Under the pieces are notes generated by a model that saw nothing but the letters and a program-made list of their open reading frames with translations, did no database searches and was not told the origin of the DNA. Source: Orientallactaga sibirica (lineage: Eukaryota > Chordata > Mammalia > Rodentia > Dipodidae). Taken from it: DNA of 64,000 nt. Below are positions 23,077-34,060 of this stretch, piece by piece. Made by a program: the position numbers and the translations under genes. The stretch covers positions 11,418,501-11,482,500 of the forward strand of contig JAEOAD010000048.1 of assembly GCA_036365145.1 (NCBI GenBank), written 5' to 3'. Positions within the stretch are counted from its first letter, which is position 1. Every line of letters starts with the position of its first letter.

Positions 23077-23125
23077 GCGCGCGCGCACGCGCATGCACAC
23101 GCACATGCACACACACACACATTAT
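22748..23125 (+). repeat. B4 SINE inside L1, ending in a CA/CG tract
   Basis: ID-like head GGGCCGAGAAAGATGTCTCAG, B1-like centre (TGTCTATAATCCCAGCATG), and a tail that has grown into the long alternating tract at 23036-23122. Confidence 0.7.
23036..23122. repeat. 87-bp alternating purine-pyrimidine tract
   Basis: An unbroken R-Y alternation made of (AC)n, a (GC)7 core at about 23075-23087, and mixed CA/CG/TG steps. Such tracts, with GC cores above all, favour left-handed Z-DNA in supercoiled DNA. Confidence 0.85.
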
Positions 23126-23305
23126 TTTACTTTTCAAGGAATGCAAATGACCAATAAATATTTGAAAAAGTGTTCAAACTCATTAGCCATTGGGAGAGTG
23201 CAACATTTAAACTACATTGAATTCCATCTCACCCCAGACAGAAAAGCAACCATCAAGGAAACAGGAACACAAGTGTTGGTGGGGATGTGGGGAAGGATGA
23301 ACTTT

Positions 23306-23563
23306 AAAAAAATTTTATTTTTATTTTTGGAGAGAGACACAGAAAGAGACAGACAGAGAGGGAGAGGGAGACAGAGATGGCCGCACCAGCAGTCTCTCAG
23401 CTGCTGTGAATGAAATCCAGATGCGTGTGCCCCCTTGTGGTCAAGTGTGGCATTGCGCCCTTGCGTCACTTTGCATCTGGCTAAACGTGGGACCTGGAGA
23501 TTGGAACCGGGTTCTTAGGCTTAGCAGGCAGGCGCCTTAACCTCTAAGCCTTCTCACCAGCCC
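23306..23563 (-). repeat. Dip-B SINE with TSD, inside L1
   Basis: Minus-strand Dip-B with CTTGCGTCACTTTGCATCTG and GGAGATTGGAACCGGGTTC. AAGGATGAACTTT at 23293-23305 and 23566-23578 is a perfect 13-bp TSD cut from L1 sequence. Confidence 0.95.
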
Positions 23564-23621
23564 TTAAGGATGAACTTTTACACACTGCTAATAGGAATGT
23601 AAACTAGTGTGGCCACTATGG

Positions 23622-23760
23622 AATTCAGATGACTTACCAGTTAAGGTGTTTGCCTGCCAAGCCTAAGGACCCAGGCTCAATTCCCCAGAACACACATAAG
23701 CCAGATGCACATGGTGGGCGCATGTGTCTGGAGTTTGTTTGCAATGGCTAGAGATCCTGG

Positions 23761-23806
<46 letters not shown>

Positions 23807-23818
23807 AAAAAAAAAAAA
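23622..23818 (+). repeat. Dip-A SINE, 5' truncated
   Basis: Starts within ATGACTTACCAGTTAAGG and continues to (TC)n at 23769-23803 and a run of 15 A. Confidence 0.88.
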
Positions 23819-23904
23819 CCTAAAACTAGAACTGCCTGTGATCTACCAATTGTCTTATTTGCAGCCCATGCAGTCCAAGAGATGAAAAGATTACACTATA
23901 TATG

Positions 23905-24230
23905 TACGCCTTTAGTATAAACTGGAGACCCAGAGGGCTTACCGCCATCGGGAGGCAGTGACGATATGACAATGACCCTGTGCTGAAATATACATGGGTT
24001 TTATTAAGGATAGACAAAGATTAGGGGTCAGGAGAGAAAAAGGTCAAAGGTCATTCTCTAAAACCAGATAAGGTATAGATTAACCAGCCAATAGCTCCAG
24101 CAGGGCAGCAAGTTGTTTGACCAGGTCACTGCTGTTAGTAAACACCCTGTATTTTTTCCTACAGGGTAACCTCAGACATTCTGATACAAGCAGATTACCG
24201 GCCGGTTTTTCAGCATAAAGCACTGTGTTC
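23905..24230 (-). mobile_element. Candidate reverse LTR
   Basis: On the minus strand CCTTAATAAAACCC gives a poly(A) signal, with CCAATAGC-type sequence upstream in transcription order. The other end reads GAGACCCAGAGGGC. The architecture suggests an LTR, but no ends or family could be fixed. Confidence 0.35.
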
Positions 24231-24541
24231 AGTGCCTGCTTCCCTGCCTAGTTTCTCTTGTCACATAGGAGGTCCACATGGCCACGCATAGCTCTTCTCT
24301 GGCAAACAGTTGACACTGTCATTCAGGGATCAGGAAGCTGATGTCTCTTAAGTTGCTTGTCTATATCCACCCAAACCCCAGAGAGCGAAGGAATGATGCA
24401 ACCCGCTTTATTATTTACAAATATTTCTGCGACTACAAGGAGAAAAGACCATTAGAATGGGCAAGAGAGGATGCTGGGAGTCCAGAGGGAGGCTTTAGAC
24501 AAAAACATGATGCTCTTGGATGTAGAGAAGGGAATATGCAG

Positions 24542-24656
24542 GGAGAGATGCCTGAGTGGTTAAGGTGTTTGCTTGTGAAGCCTAAGGACCCAGGTTCAAT
24601 TCCCCAGTATCCATGTAAGCCAGCTGCACAAGGTGGCGTATGCATCTGGAGTTTGA
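24542..24656 (+). repeat. Dip-A SINE, 3' truncated
   Basis: GAGAGATGCCTGAGTGGTTAAGG, GGTTCAATTCCCCAGTATCC and GCATCTGGAGTTTG. The CT tract and tail are missing. Confidence 0.85.
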
Positions 24657-25346
24657 ATAACTTAAAGCCACTCACTGAGATGGGTAGGACAGTAAATGAG
24701 TCTGATTTAGTCAAGGAAGAGGAAACTATAAAAGGAGATGTCACATGAGTTGGGGAGAAGGTTGAATTGATGTCATTATCACACAAGTGACATTTAAAGT
24801 CCTAAGACCAGATGACACTAACCTATTAGAAATGTACTAGATAAGAAGTTTGAGAGCTGAGCCCTAAGCAGGACTGTTTCCATGGTAGCATGGTGAACAG
24901 GACACACGCAGCACAGGCCAGTTAGCGAAAGGTATCGCGTCCTCTGAATGCAAACATTCCCTCCTAGAGCAGGAAGGGTAGTTCCCAAGGCTCAGGAAGC
25001 TACACAGTTCAGGAGATTCCCAAATCCCCTCCCTGAGTTCATGTGAGAAGTAGGTCATTGCTGGGGAAGTGGAGACGCTTCAATGCAGCTGCCTGTAAGT
25101 GGGCAGCGGGCTCTAGTCTTCATCCATGCTGGAGTGACGTCTGCAGGGATACAAACGCCTTAGCCATCCATGCTTCTGTGAGTCACTTTAATCAACTCAT
25201 TCGTTCATCAAGCTAGACCTGGGTGGACTCATTTCCTTTTTGTTGTGAGTGTCATGTGGGCTCAATGGCCATTTGTTTACACGTGCCCAGGAAGTCACAT
25301 AACAGAAGGGTTACCTGGAAACAAAAGCAATTTGAGATGGCCTTAG
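24657..25346. other. Unique non-coding sequence
   Basis: No repeat or gene recognised. Confidence 0.45.
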
Positions 25347-25360
25347 AAGTCCAGAAGGAA

Positions 25361-25631
25361 GGGCTGGAGAAATGGCTTAGTGGTTAAGGCGCCTGCCTCC
25401 TAAACCTAAGAACCTGGTTCCAATCTCCAGGTCCCACGTTTAGCCAGATGCAAAGTGACGCAAGGACGCAATGCCACACTTGACCACAAGGGGGAGCACA
25501 CATCTGGATTTCATTCACAGGAGCTGAGAGACTGCTGGCACGCCCATCTCTCTGTCTCCCTCTCTCTCTGTCTGTCTCTCTCTGTGTCTCTCTCCAAAAA
25601 TAAATAAAATAATAATAATAAATTTTTTTAA
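25361..25631 (+). repeat. Dip-B SINE with perfect TSD
   Basis: Full Dip-B with GGCGCCTGCCTCCTAAACC, CAAAGTGACGCAAGGACGC and CACAAGGGGGAGCACACATC. AAGTCCAGAAGGAA at 25347-25360 and 25632-25645 is a 14-bp TSD. Confidence 0.96.
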
Positions 25632-25645
25632 AAGTCCAGAAGGAA

Positions 25646-25986
25646 AATGGAGGCAAAGAGAAAGTGGCCACTTGTATGGAAGGACAATCCTGGGTTGCAT
25701 CCTGTTGCAGTGAGAACTGATCAGTGATGGGTTTGCAGAATAAAAGGGTAAAATCCTGACTGGACTAGGTCCAGGTTAAGAGATCTTTCTCAAGCTGTGA
25801 AATGCTCCAGCAGATGGGATATTATGGGAGTGGCCAGCAGTGAGGCACATTTGATGATTAAGATCTTCGCATAGATTATGGATATACCACTTCTGTGTAA
25901 CACGACATTTTTCATGTTATTTTAAGTTTTGTTGATGTCTCTAATGGCTTCAATATATTCTATAATATGGATAGGATGGCTTTAAA
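25646..25986. other. Unique non-coding sequence
   Basis: Nothing recognised. Confidence 0.45.
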
Positions 25987-25996
25987 AGCAATCTCT

Positions 25997-26272
25997 GGGG
26001 CTAGAGAGATGGCTTAGTGGTCAAAGCGCTTGCCTGTGAAACCTAAGGCCCAGGTTCAATTCCTCAGTACCCATGTCAGCCAGATGCACAAAGTGGAACA
26101 TGTGTCTGCAGTTTGTTTGCAGTGACTAGAGGCCCTGGCATGCTCTTTCTCTCTCTTTCTCTATCTGCTTCTTTCTTTCTTTCTCTCTCTCTCTCAAAAT
26201 AAAATTAAATAACTAAAATTTAAAACCAAAAATAAAAAATAAAGTTTTTTTTTTTTTTAAAAAAAAGAAAAA
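25997..26272 (+). repeat. Dip-A SINE with TSD
   Basis: GGGGCTAGAGAGATGGCTTAG to a T/A-rich tail. AGCAATCTCT on both sides is the TSD. Confidence 0.94.
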
Positions 26273-26282
26273 CAGCAATCTC

Positions 26283-27322
26283 TTTATGTACTTGCAATGT
26301 TTGCTTTGATTTGCTACCACAAATAGAGCTAGGAGCAGACTTTCTCTCTATATATTTGCCTATAGTGTTTATTTTTTTCTATAGTTTCCAATTCTTATTT
26401 TCCACTAAGGGGCTGAAATATTTTAAAGTCTTATGTACTGACACATTTGCTTTTCACAAGCTACATTCCAAATTTTCCATTTTCAACTTAAACATATTTC
26501 CTTCAAAGATAATCTCAGACAGCTTCCTTCAACCCTACTTCTAGCTCAGTGTCACAGTGATAGGTCAACAGATCATTGAAGTGTGTTACTTCAACAGAAT
26601 TGGTCAAAATTCACTACTGACATTCACCTTTTGTCTGGTGTAATTATGTATAATATGTGGATATAAATGTAGCCCAGTGGAAGAGTTGATTGAAATCAAA
26701 ATAGGTGTGCATTTCTTTAAGTGAAGGTTTGTACTTACTATACTGTGCCATTACTATCTATGAAATTGATTGACAGTTTTTGGTGCCCTACATAGAACCT
26801 TTCTGACTATGGCTTCAAAATAGAGGGGAACAGGAGACTTTCTAGTTATTTCAAATCAGAAAGGTGTGGGGGAAAGAAAGAGAAAAATAAAAGAAAGGTG
26901 TGAATAAGTGGTAAGTGAAATGACCAGCTACGACACATTTGCTTTAAAGATCCATTCGGATTTTACTTATGTTCCCAGAACTGGGTGACATCTCATTACA
27001 GAGGGCATAATATGACACAGAATGAGTGTTCTCAAGACCTAAGCAGAAAAGCTGGCTGTGCAGACAGAAAAGAACCACAGGAAGCAGAAACAGCAAAAAG
27101 AGTCATTTTCCTTTTAGGGTTAAAAACTGAAGGGACCTTTTTGTTCCGCTGATCCAGAGTGACTGCAATGTTCTGTTTCTTTTTTTTGAAAACCCACTTT
27201 TTAAAAGGTTCCGATTGATACTTCTGTAGCAGAAGTAGCTCCATCCTGGCTTGGTGTGGTGTGTTGATGCTACTGCAGGGAGCTAGTCCACAACAATGGT
27301 CTCCAGGTAACTTTGGAAACTT
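26283..27322. other. Unique AT-rich sequence
   Basis: No repeat or gene recognised. Confidence 0.45.
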
Positions 27323-27331
27323 ATACATACA

Positions 27332-27361
<30 letters not shown>
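27323..27361. repeat. (ATAC)n microsatellite
   Basis: About ten tandem ATAC units. The reverse strand reads as a Met-Tyr-Val-Cys repeat in one frame, which accounts for part of the long frame there. Confidence 0.95.
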
Positions 27362-27362
<1 letters not shown>

Positions 27363-27704
27363 CTATGTCTGCAGTGAGGAGGGAGCTTTAAAATAGTAAA
27401 ATAAATTATAAATATTATAAATAAATCAGCAAAAATTCTGCAGCTGAACAATATTGTCACCTGCCTTAGGATGGCTTTAGAGGGAAGGATTTGTCTTGCA
27501 GCTATTTCCTCTGGCCCACCAGAGAACAAACAGAATCATGTGTGATCACACACGTCTTTACAGCCACAGATCACTTTTGAATTTCACAATCTCAAAATAA
27601 CTATGTTGTTGGTTTACTGATTTTCTTATGCTGCATATGGGCCATAATTTGTAGTTTTCTCTGGTTTCTTATACATTTCATTTGTTCATTTTTGTTAATA
27701 CTTT

Positions 27705-28235
27705 GTACTAAGGCCAGCCTAGAACTCACTGCATAACCCAGACTGATGTTTATAGTCAAATTCTCGTTGTTGAGACAAACATCCTACCAGACACAGTTTA
27801 TGGGAGGAAGGAGACTATTTCAGGCTTACAGATCCAGGGGAAGTCCCATCAACAGCAGAAGAAGCTGGCTCACTCCATCATACACCAGCGTAGGAGAAAG
27901 AGAAAGAGCAACAGCCAGCACTTCCAGCAAGCAGAGACCTCCAGAGTTCAAACTGTTCTCCACACATTTTACAGGGCTGGGCTGGATAGCCACCCCCAAA
28001 CACACCTACTGGCTGGACTCCAGGATCTGCCTCCAGTGTCACAACCCCTTGTAGCAGGTATCTGCCTGCTAGGGACTGAAATAGAAAGTTTAATTTAAAA
28101 AAATGACTGAGTTTATGTGGAGCCATACATTCACATGGTCACATTCAAACTACCACACGGACAGACAATCCTTCTGTCTCAGCTTCCTGAGGGCTGGGAT
28201 TTCACGTGTGAGCCATCATGTCCAACTCTCACACA
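27705..28235 (-). repeat. Old B1-like SINE split by an LTR
   Basis: 27705-27745 (GGCCAGCCTAGAACTCACTG) and 28163-28235 (CTCAGCTTCCTGAGGGCTGG, ending in GCCATCATGTCCAAC) are consecutive parts of one minus-strand B1-like element. The LTR at 27768-28157 lies between them. Confidence 0.55.
27768..28157 (-). mobile_element. MaLR-type LTR
   Basis: The minus strand begins TGTGGTAGTTTGAATGTGAC, the same start as the solo LTR at 6359, and ends near CAACA. No matching 5-bp TSD could be fixed, so the far end is approximate. Confidence 0.65.
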
Positions 28236-28361
28236 TTACTATTTACACAGTATAGAATAGGTGGTAATGAAATTTAAAAATAGCATTTGATAATCAGTGT
28301 TCTGAACACAAGCCCCAAAGATCACTGGACAACAATGTAAAGCTATTTAAAAGCTGAGTTC

Positions 28362-28588
28362 AATCTGGAGTGATTGTTCAGTGGGTAAGACACTTGCCTG
28401 CAAAGTCTAATGACCAGGGTTCAATTCCCCAGTCCTCATGTAAAGCTAGATGCACAGAGTGGAACATGCTTCTGGAGTCCATTTGAAGTGGCTGGAGGCC
28501 CTGGCATGCCCATTCTTTCTCTGTCTGTCTCTCTTCTCTCTGCTTACAAATAAAATAACATAAATAAAATATTAGAAAATAAATAAAT
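28362..28588 (+). repeat. Dip-A SINE with TSD
   Basis: Head ATCTGGAGTGATTGTTCAGTG is diverged. GGTTCAATTCCCCAG and a CAAATAAAATAAC tail are clear. Flanks AAAAGCTGAGTTC and AAAAGCCAAGTTC form the TSD. Confidence 0.9.
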
Positions 28589-28601
28589 AAAAGCCAAGTT
28601 C

Positions 28602-29190
28602 CTTTTGGTATAGGTCCCTGACTTGTCTGTATATCCAAAATATTTTAAAAGGCTCTGAAAATTGAACACAGGTTTGTGACAATTATTTGGCTGCAAAATC
28701 TGATTAAACTTAAACTGATTTGGCCATGACACTGAACCTTAACTGCCACAAAAGTAGGATTAGCCTTTATCCAGCCCACTTGATGTACATGTTCATTCAT
28801 CTCTGTGCAGAGATGTTACTACATCAAATCACTGTTTCTGTGTTAGAACACTGCTGGACCATTCTGAGTACTGAAGCACCTGACCCCAGAAGGATTCCAG
28901 AAGAGAAATGTTAACTCAAATGGGTTGCTCTTTAACATTTCCTTCCCTGAAAATAATTGGTGAAGCATTCAGAGATCCCTGCTAATGAGTTCTTAAAGAG
29001 ACTCAAACCTTAGCTTAGAACTAAGTTCCCTGTTTTCTTGGTTCAGTTGCCCAATTAAAACAGAAAAAGGATTTAAAGAAGATGGTAGCTCATTTTTATT
29101 AAGAATTAATGTTGTTAAAAATAATATACATATGACATGTAATCATATTAGTATCTATTTCTTACTATGTGATTAAAATAATGCACATCC
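28602..29190. other. Unique AT-rich sequence
   Basis: No feature recognised. Confidence 0.45.
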
Positions 29191-30608
29191 ACTAATTAAG
29201 GGAGCTTAGAGTTTTCAAATTTAGTATATAAATAGAACTCTAAGATAACTAAGACGATTTGAAAAACAAATAGTAAGTACTCAGCTGCAATGTAAGATGT
29301 GAAACTGTGCGACAGCCAGAGGAAGAGCATGGAATACACTCCAAGACATAGACTCAGAGAAGGACTTCCTGCTGCAGACTCCAGTTGCTTGAGGAAATGA
29401 GTCAACCAGCCAACAAACAGGACCTGCTGAAACCGAAAATCTACTGTAAAGAAAAGAAAACCATCAACCAAATCAGCAGGACGGGAGAAAAATCTCACAG
29501 AGGATGAGTATCAGAACAATACAAACAACTCAAAAACTAAACATCAAGAAACCAAACACCCAGTCAAAAAGTGGGGTAGAAACCAAAAAGAGAGTTCTCA
29601 AGAGAAGAAATAGAAATGGCTAATAAATAATTTAAAAAGCGTTTAACATCCTTACCAGTCAGGGAAATACAAATTAAAACTATTTTGAGATTCTACATCA
29701 CTCCAAAATGCTAAGCATCAAAAAAACAAATGCAGAGCCGGGCATGGTGGCACATGTCTTTAATTCCAGCACTCAGGGGCAGAGGTAGGAGGATCGCTGA
29801 GAGTCCGAGGCTACCCTTTCATACATAGTGAATTCTAGGTCAGCCTGGGCTAGAGCAAGACCCTACCTCAAAAAACAAAAACACAAAAAAAAAACACAAA
29901 TGCCAATATATGTTGGCAAGTTTGTAGGGAAAGAAGAACCTGTATTCCCTGTTGGTGGGTGTGCAAATGGGTGAAGCCACTTTGGAAACAGGTAAGGAGG
30001 TTTCTCAAAAAGCTTCACATAGAACTACCGTATGACCCAGCTATACCACTGCTGGACATATACCCAAAAACCATATCCTACTACAGAGGCACTTGTTCAT
30101 CAATATTTATTGCTGCTCTATTTACAAGAGTGAGGAAACAGAAGAAGCCTTCATTCACATCAACGATGAATGGATAATGAAGATGGGGTGGTACATACAC
30201 AAAATGAAATTTTATTCAGATATAAAGAAAAACAAAACTACGACGTTTTCAGGGAAATGGAAGGATGTAGAAAAGATTACACTAAGAAGTAACCCAGTCT
30301 CAGAAAAGCAAGTGCCTCAAGTTCTCTCTCATATGCAGACCTAGCTTCACGTTTTTAGTTATAGTTTTAGTTATAGTAGGAATGAGACTCAATAGAGGCC
30401 GGGAAGCTAGAAATCCACCACAAGAGGGATAGAGGACAAGGGAAGGGACATAAAACAAATGTGATATGAACAGAGCAGAATACTTGGGATGGAAAGGCTG
30501 AAGTGGGTATAGGGGACAGGAGAGGAGATGGTCAATCAAAATTAAAGCTGCATGAAAAAGCCATATGGAAACCTACTTGTAAGCCCAATAAAATGTATAT
30601 ATTTTAAA
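29191..30608 (+). mobile_element. L1 remnant: ORF2 C-terminus and 3' end
   Basis: Nucleotide order follows L1: AACCATCAACCAAATCAGC, GAGTTCTCAAGAGAAGAAAT, GGGAAATACAAATTAAAAC, then the strongly conserved reading ELPYDPAIPLLDIYPK at about 30016-30072. This part of ORF2 follows the reverse transcriptase, toward the cysteine-rich end. The open stretch 29959-30177 is what remains. It ends at an AATAAA-containing A-rich 3' end near 30608. A B1 interrupts it. Confidence 0.88.
29734..29893 (+). repeat. B1 SINE inside L1
   Basis: GAGCCGGGCATGGTGGCAC to CCTACCTCAAAAAAC. The flanks share ACAAATGC as a probable TSD. Confidence 0.92.
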
Positions 30609-30940
30609 AGAGTTTGAACAGAACTACCCTGCATTACGTGGATATGCTTCTCCCAGAAGCCATAGGTTATTATAGGGAAATCCTAGTGCCAGGGGTGGGA
30701 TACCCTCCAGTGAGTTGTTGGTCAGGGAGGCCCAGGAGCACCCCCCCTCCAACCGCCCCAAAAAAACAATACAGGTTATTGACAATGTTCTTGGTTGACC
30801 AGCAAAACTAGATGGTAACACCCTATTACTTAAGACGCCACTGGCTTTGTATGGAGGACAACGAGGAATCAAGCTGGAACGGATCGGGAAGCTTCTTCTC
30901 TGTTGGCGAGCTGGCATAGTGCTCAAAAGTGCCATGTAGG

Positions 30941-31202
30941 AGCTGGAGAGATGGCTTAGCGGTTAAGGCGCGTGCCTCCTAAGCTTAAGAACCCGGTTCC
31001 AATCTCCAGGTCCCACGTTTAGCCAGATGCAAAGTGACGCAAGGTCGCAATGCCGCACTTGCCCACAAGGGGGCGCACGCATCTGGATTTCTTTCACAGC
31101 AGCTGAGAGACTGCTGGCGCGCCCATCTCTATCTGTCTCCCTCTCCCTCTCTGTCTCTCTCTCTCTGTGTCTCTCTTCAAAATAAATAAAAAATTAAAAA
31201 AA
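30941..31202 (+). repeat. Dip-B SINE with TSD
   Basis: AGCTGGAGAGATGGCTTAGCG head, CTCCTAAGCTTAAGAACCC, CAAAGTGACGCAAGGTCGC, and a CAAAATAAATAAAAAA tail. Flanks AAAAGTGCCATGTAGG and AAAAGTGCCATGCAGG form the TSD. One of the best-preserved Dip-B copies. Confidence 0.96.
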
Positions 31203-31378
31203 AAAAGTGCCATGCAGGATGCTGCAGGGGAAGAAGTCATCAACAATTGTACCCAGCCATGAACCCTGCAAGCTACACAGCTAATCAGTCAGGTGGGATG
31301 TTCCTGAGAGGGAACTTGATAGATAGCATGGCAATTAAGCAGATAGCCAGGAAAGGCTCATAACAGGAATCTGGTTTA

Positions 31379-31578
31379 TAAATATTTTATTTATTTATTC
31401 AATAGAGAAAGAGAGAGACAGAGAATGGGTATTCCAGGGCCCATAGCCACTGCAAACGAACTCCAGATGCATGCGCCACCTCGTGCATCTGCCTTGCATC
31501 TCCAGGAGAACTGAACCTGAGTCCTTAGACTTTGCAGGCAGGTGTCTTAACTGCTTAGCCATCTCTCCAGCCCTCTTA
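31379..31578 (-). repeat. Dip-A SINE with TSD
   Basis: TATTTTATTTATTTATTCAATAG tail, AACTCCAGATGCATGCGCC, and TTAGCCATCTCTCCAGCCC. Flanks sharing AGGAATCT are the likely TSD. Confidence 0.92.
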
Positions 31579-31776
31579 AGAGGAATCTTATTTCAGCCTG
31601 TGGCTTGGAACACAGACATCTCCTCATAGCACCTTTGAGCACTATGACAGCTAGTCTGGGTCTTGGGGATCCCAACACAGGTAAGATGATGTCCTTCCCA
31701 GCTGCCACAGTGGGAAGAGATATGTCTTTGTTACTATTTTTTATGGTCTTTTGATTTTTTTTGGAGTACACAAAAC

Positions 31777-31998
31777 TGTTATTTATTTTTAAAAATTATT
31801 TATTTCTTTATTTGACAGAGAGAAAGAGGGAGAGAGAGAGAGAGAAAATGGGCACGCCAGGGCCTCCAGCCACTGCAAACGAATTCCAGATGCATGTGCC
31901 ACCTTGTGCAGCTGGCTAATGTGGATCCTGGGGAATTGAACCTGGGTTCTTTAGTTTTGCAGGCAAAAGCCTTAACTGCTAAACCATCCCTCCAGCCC
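31777..31998 (-). repeat. Dip-A SINE
   Basis: TTATTTATTTCTTTATTTGACAG, CTGCAAACGAATTCCAGATGC, and CTAAACCATCCCTCCAGCCC. Flanks AGTACACAAA and AGTGCACAAA are the likely TSD. Confidence 0.92.
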
Positions 31999-32534
31999 AG
32001 TGCACAAATCTTTTTAAAAATATACCTTTTCTCATTTTTCCCAAGCCCGTGAACTCCCACCTGGGCTCACAGACCACGTGGGTGTATCCATGTTCCCTTC
32101 CTCAACTTAGGGACTCTCCTTCCTTCTTATCCTTGATATTCCTGAATAAAAATGTATAAATTAATAAAAATTAATACTTTTTTGGCTTATAAATTATCCT
32201 TCTCAGTCTCATTTTATTTTAATTCTTTGTTAAAAACAAACATAAATTCAGGACTTAGAGTTTCAAGACTTTTCTTGAATCCCACAAGCCCCATTACATT
32301 CCATCTGGTACAACAATGTCTGACTCTTATGGGGGAAACCAACTGCTTTCTGACTGTATTTGAGACCTGTTCCATGGAAGGGAATTCATGCTCAGTACTG
32401 AAAACCTAGTCAAAAGCTAATGGCTAGGGAAGTCATAGGCCCTCAAAGAGAAGCTAATACTGTGTGTGGTTTGGCTAAGTGTGTGCCTATCAAATTACTC
32501 TCTAAATATATATGTCTATGCCTATATATCAGTG
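31999..32534. other. AT-rich non-coding sequence
   Basis: No feature recognised. Two AATAAA-type hexamers near 32145-32170 are not tied to any transcript. Confidence 0.4.
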
Positions 32535-33230
32535 CCATTTTCACCTTTGGGTAGAGAAGCTTCTGTTTTCAGATGGCTGTAACAGCCCAGGAGACAAGAA
32601 ATTCATCAAAGTGCTGAGATGAAGTGACTCCCAGTGTTCAGCACTAAAGGAGACATCAATACCATTGCTTCCAAGGCTCATGGAACAATGTGGAAGAGGG
32701 GGCAGAACGAATGGAAGAGCCAGAGGATGAGGCAAAGGGATGTGGAATACTGCCATCTGAGCATGGTATGACCTTCCTGACTTCATAGTAACTACTGTAA
32801 CCTGCACAAGACCCCCCAACACTATTGGGCCCATAAACACCCCATCATGACGATGGAGGGAGGACATGAGGCCTCTATCCCTCCCTGAGGAGTGTAGGCA
32901 GTGAATGGTGGATGGGGGAGTGGGAGACTTTCTCTACAGGGGTATAGTCACTGGCAGAACCCATCTATCTCCTCTAATAAATATTCCTCTACCGTGTCCA
33001 TGCAGGCAACCCTGATTAAACTCAGTAGGTCACACCCACACAGAGGAAAACAAACAAAAAAAAATACATCAAATTATATAAGGGACTAGTTGGGATAAAG
33101 ATGAGGTTCACAGGAAGGGGACAGGGAGTAGGTTCAAGAGAGGGTAATGGGATAGGATTATGAAGAAAATATAGATCATATATATGAGTAAAAATTGTTA
33201 ATCAACTGAAACATAAATGTAAATGAGTCC
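32535..33230 (+). mobile_element. Rodent L1 3'-UTR-like fragment
   Basis: GATGGCTGTAACAGCCCAGG, AGTGACTCCCAGTGTTCAGC, ATTGCTTCCAAGGCTCATGG, CCTGAGGAGTGTAGGCAGTG and a run to GTTAATCAACTGAAACATAA follow the recalled order of Lx-type rodent L1 3' UTRs. No ORF2 sequence directly precedes it. Confidence 0.6.
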
Positions 33231-34060
33231 TGGTTCGGTTAAAAGTCTGACAAATTAACAGAAATTACATAAAGTATTCATGTTTGTCCTCTAAACTTAA
33301 CCCTGCGAATATTTTTTTCCTGAAAGTAAATAATATCCTAAGAATATCTAATTGCTTTGAATATAAATTATGAACAAAACCCTATAAACAACATTCTGAT
33401 TATGGCTAACCTAGTTACATATAAATGATTTCTGTTAAGATTTATTTTTCTATATGCCTCATAAATTTATGTCTATATTCCAGACAAATTATGGATGATA
33501 TTTTAGATGTAATATAAACCTATATAAACAACATTCTAGTTATGGACAACCCAGTTAAATATAAATGTTTTCTTATGAGATTTCTTTTAAGCCCCATGAA
33601 TTTATATCTATACTCTAGAAAAATTATGGCTGACATTTATACACGCATTTTATAATCATTAAAAATATCTGAAAACCATTAAAAACTGAGTAAAATTTCT
33701 AATAACATTTTCCTTGTGTTGTATCTTTCACACTTATGTAACATTATTTTACAGTTAAACATCTTTCTGTTAAAACCTGAATATTGAGTCTCATTAGCCA
33801 ATGAATAGAGACTCTAAATCTGACATTTCCTTCTGTGAATGATACTCTGTTTTTCTTGATAATTTGATGATGTACACACGTATACTGAGTGTGATATTGT
33901 GGTAGGTAAGACGGCATTAGCAGGTTTAGAGGTTATTGAAGGATGGACTCTTACCTCTTGTTTCCCCAGTAACATTCAAAAGGACATCCCAATTGTCCCT
34001 CCATGGACTGCCAAGTTTATTATGTCTTTGAGACACCAGCCTTCTTTTAAAACTGCCTTG
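33231..34060. repeat. AT-rich region with a diverged 140-bp tandem duplication
   Basis: TATAAACAACATTCTGATTA at about 33383 and TATAAACAACATTCTAGTTA at about 33523 start two copies. Both continue through TTACATATAAATG/TTAAATATAAATG and ACAAATTATGGATG/AAAAATTATGGCTG. The remainder is unique. Confidence 0.65.

Larger units (their letters stand above)
21627..23900 (+). mobile_element. L1 ORF2 remnant, split by five SINEs
   Basis: Blocks matching the L1 ORF2 3' half in order are AATTAACATTGTGAAAATGG, TCATATGGCAGTTCAAAAAC, GAAATTAAAAAGCTTCTGTAA, GAATTCCATCTCACCCCAGAC and ACTGCTAATAGGAATGTAAAC. Frames are broken throughout. It is interrupted by two B1, one B4, one Dip-B and one Dip-A, so this is an old insertion. 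Confidence 0.85.
30609..31776 (+). other. Unclassified, probably rodent interspersed repeat
   Basis: After removal of two Dip copies the text is continuous (GTTGTTGGTCAGGGAGGCCC, CCCAGCCATGAACCCTGC, CAGACATCTCCTCATAGCACC, GGGAAGAGATATGTCTTTG). It has the feel of a rodent L1 3'-UTR-type repeat linking to 32535-33230, but I cannot name it with confidence. A C-rich run lies at 30740. Confidence 0.4.

Noticed and set aside
24341..24748. 135-codon plus-strand frame
   Set aside because: Its middle is translated Dip-A SINE sequence.
27032..27529. 165-codon minus-strand frame
   Set aside because: It crosses the (ATAC)n microsatellite, has no domain or start context, and reads as low-complexity plus random sequence.
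29959..30177. 72-codon frame as an independent gene
   Set aside because: Its sequence (ELPYDPAIPLL...) is the L1 ORF2 C-terminal region, so it is annotated as an L1 remnant.
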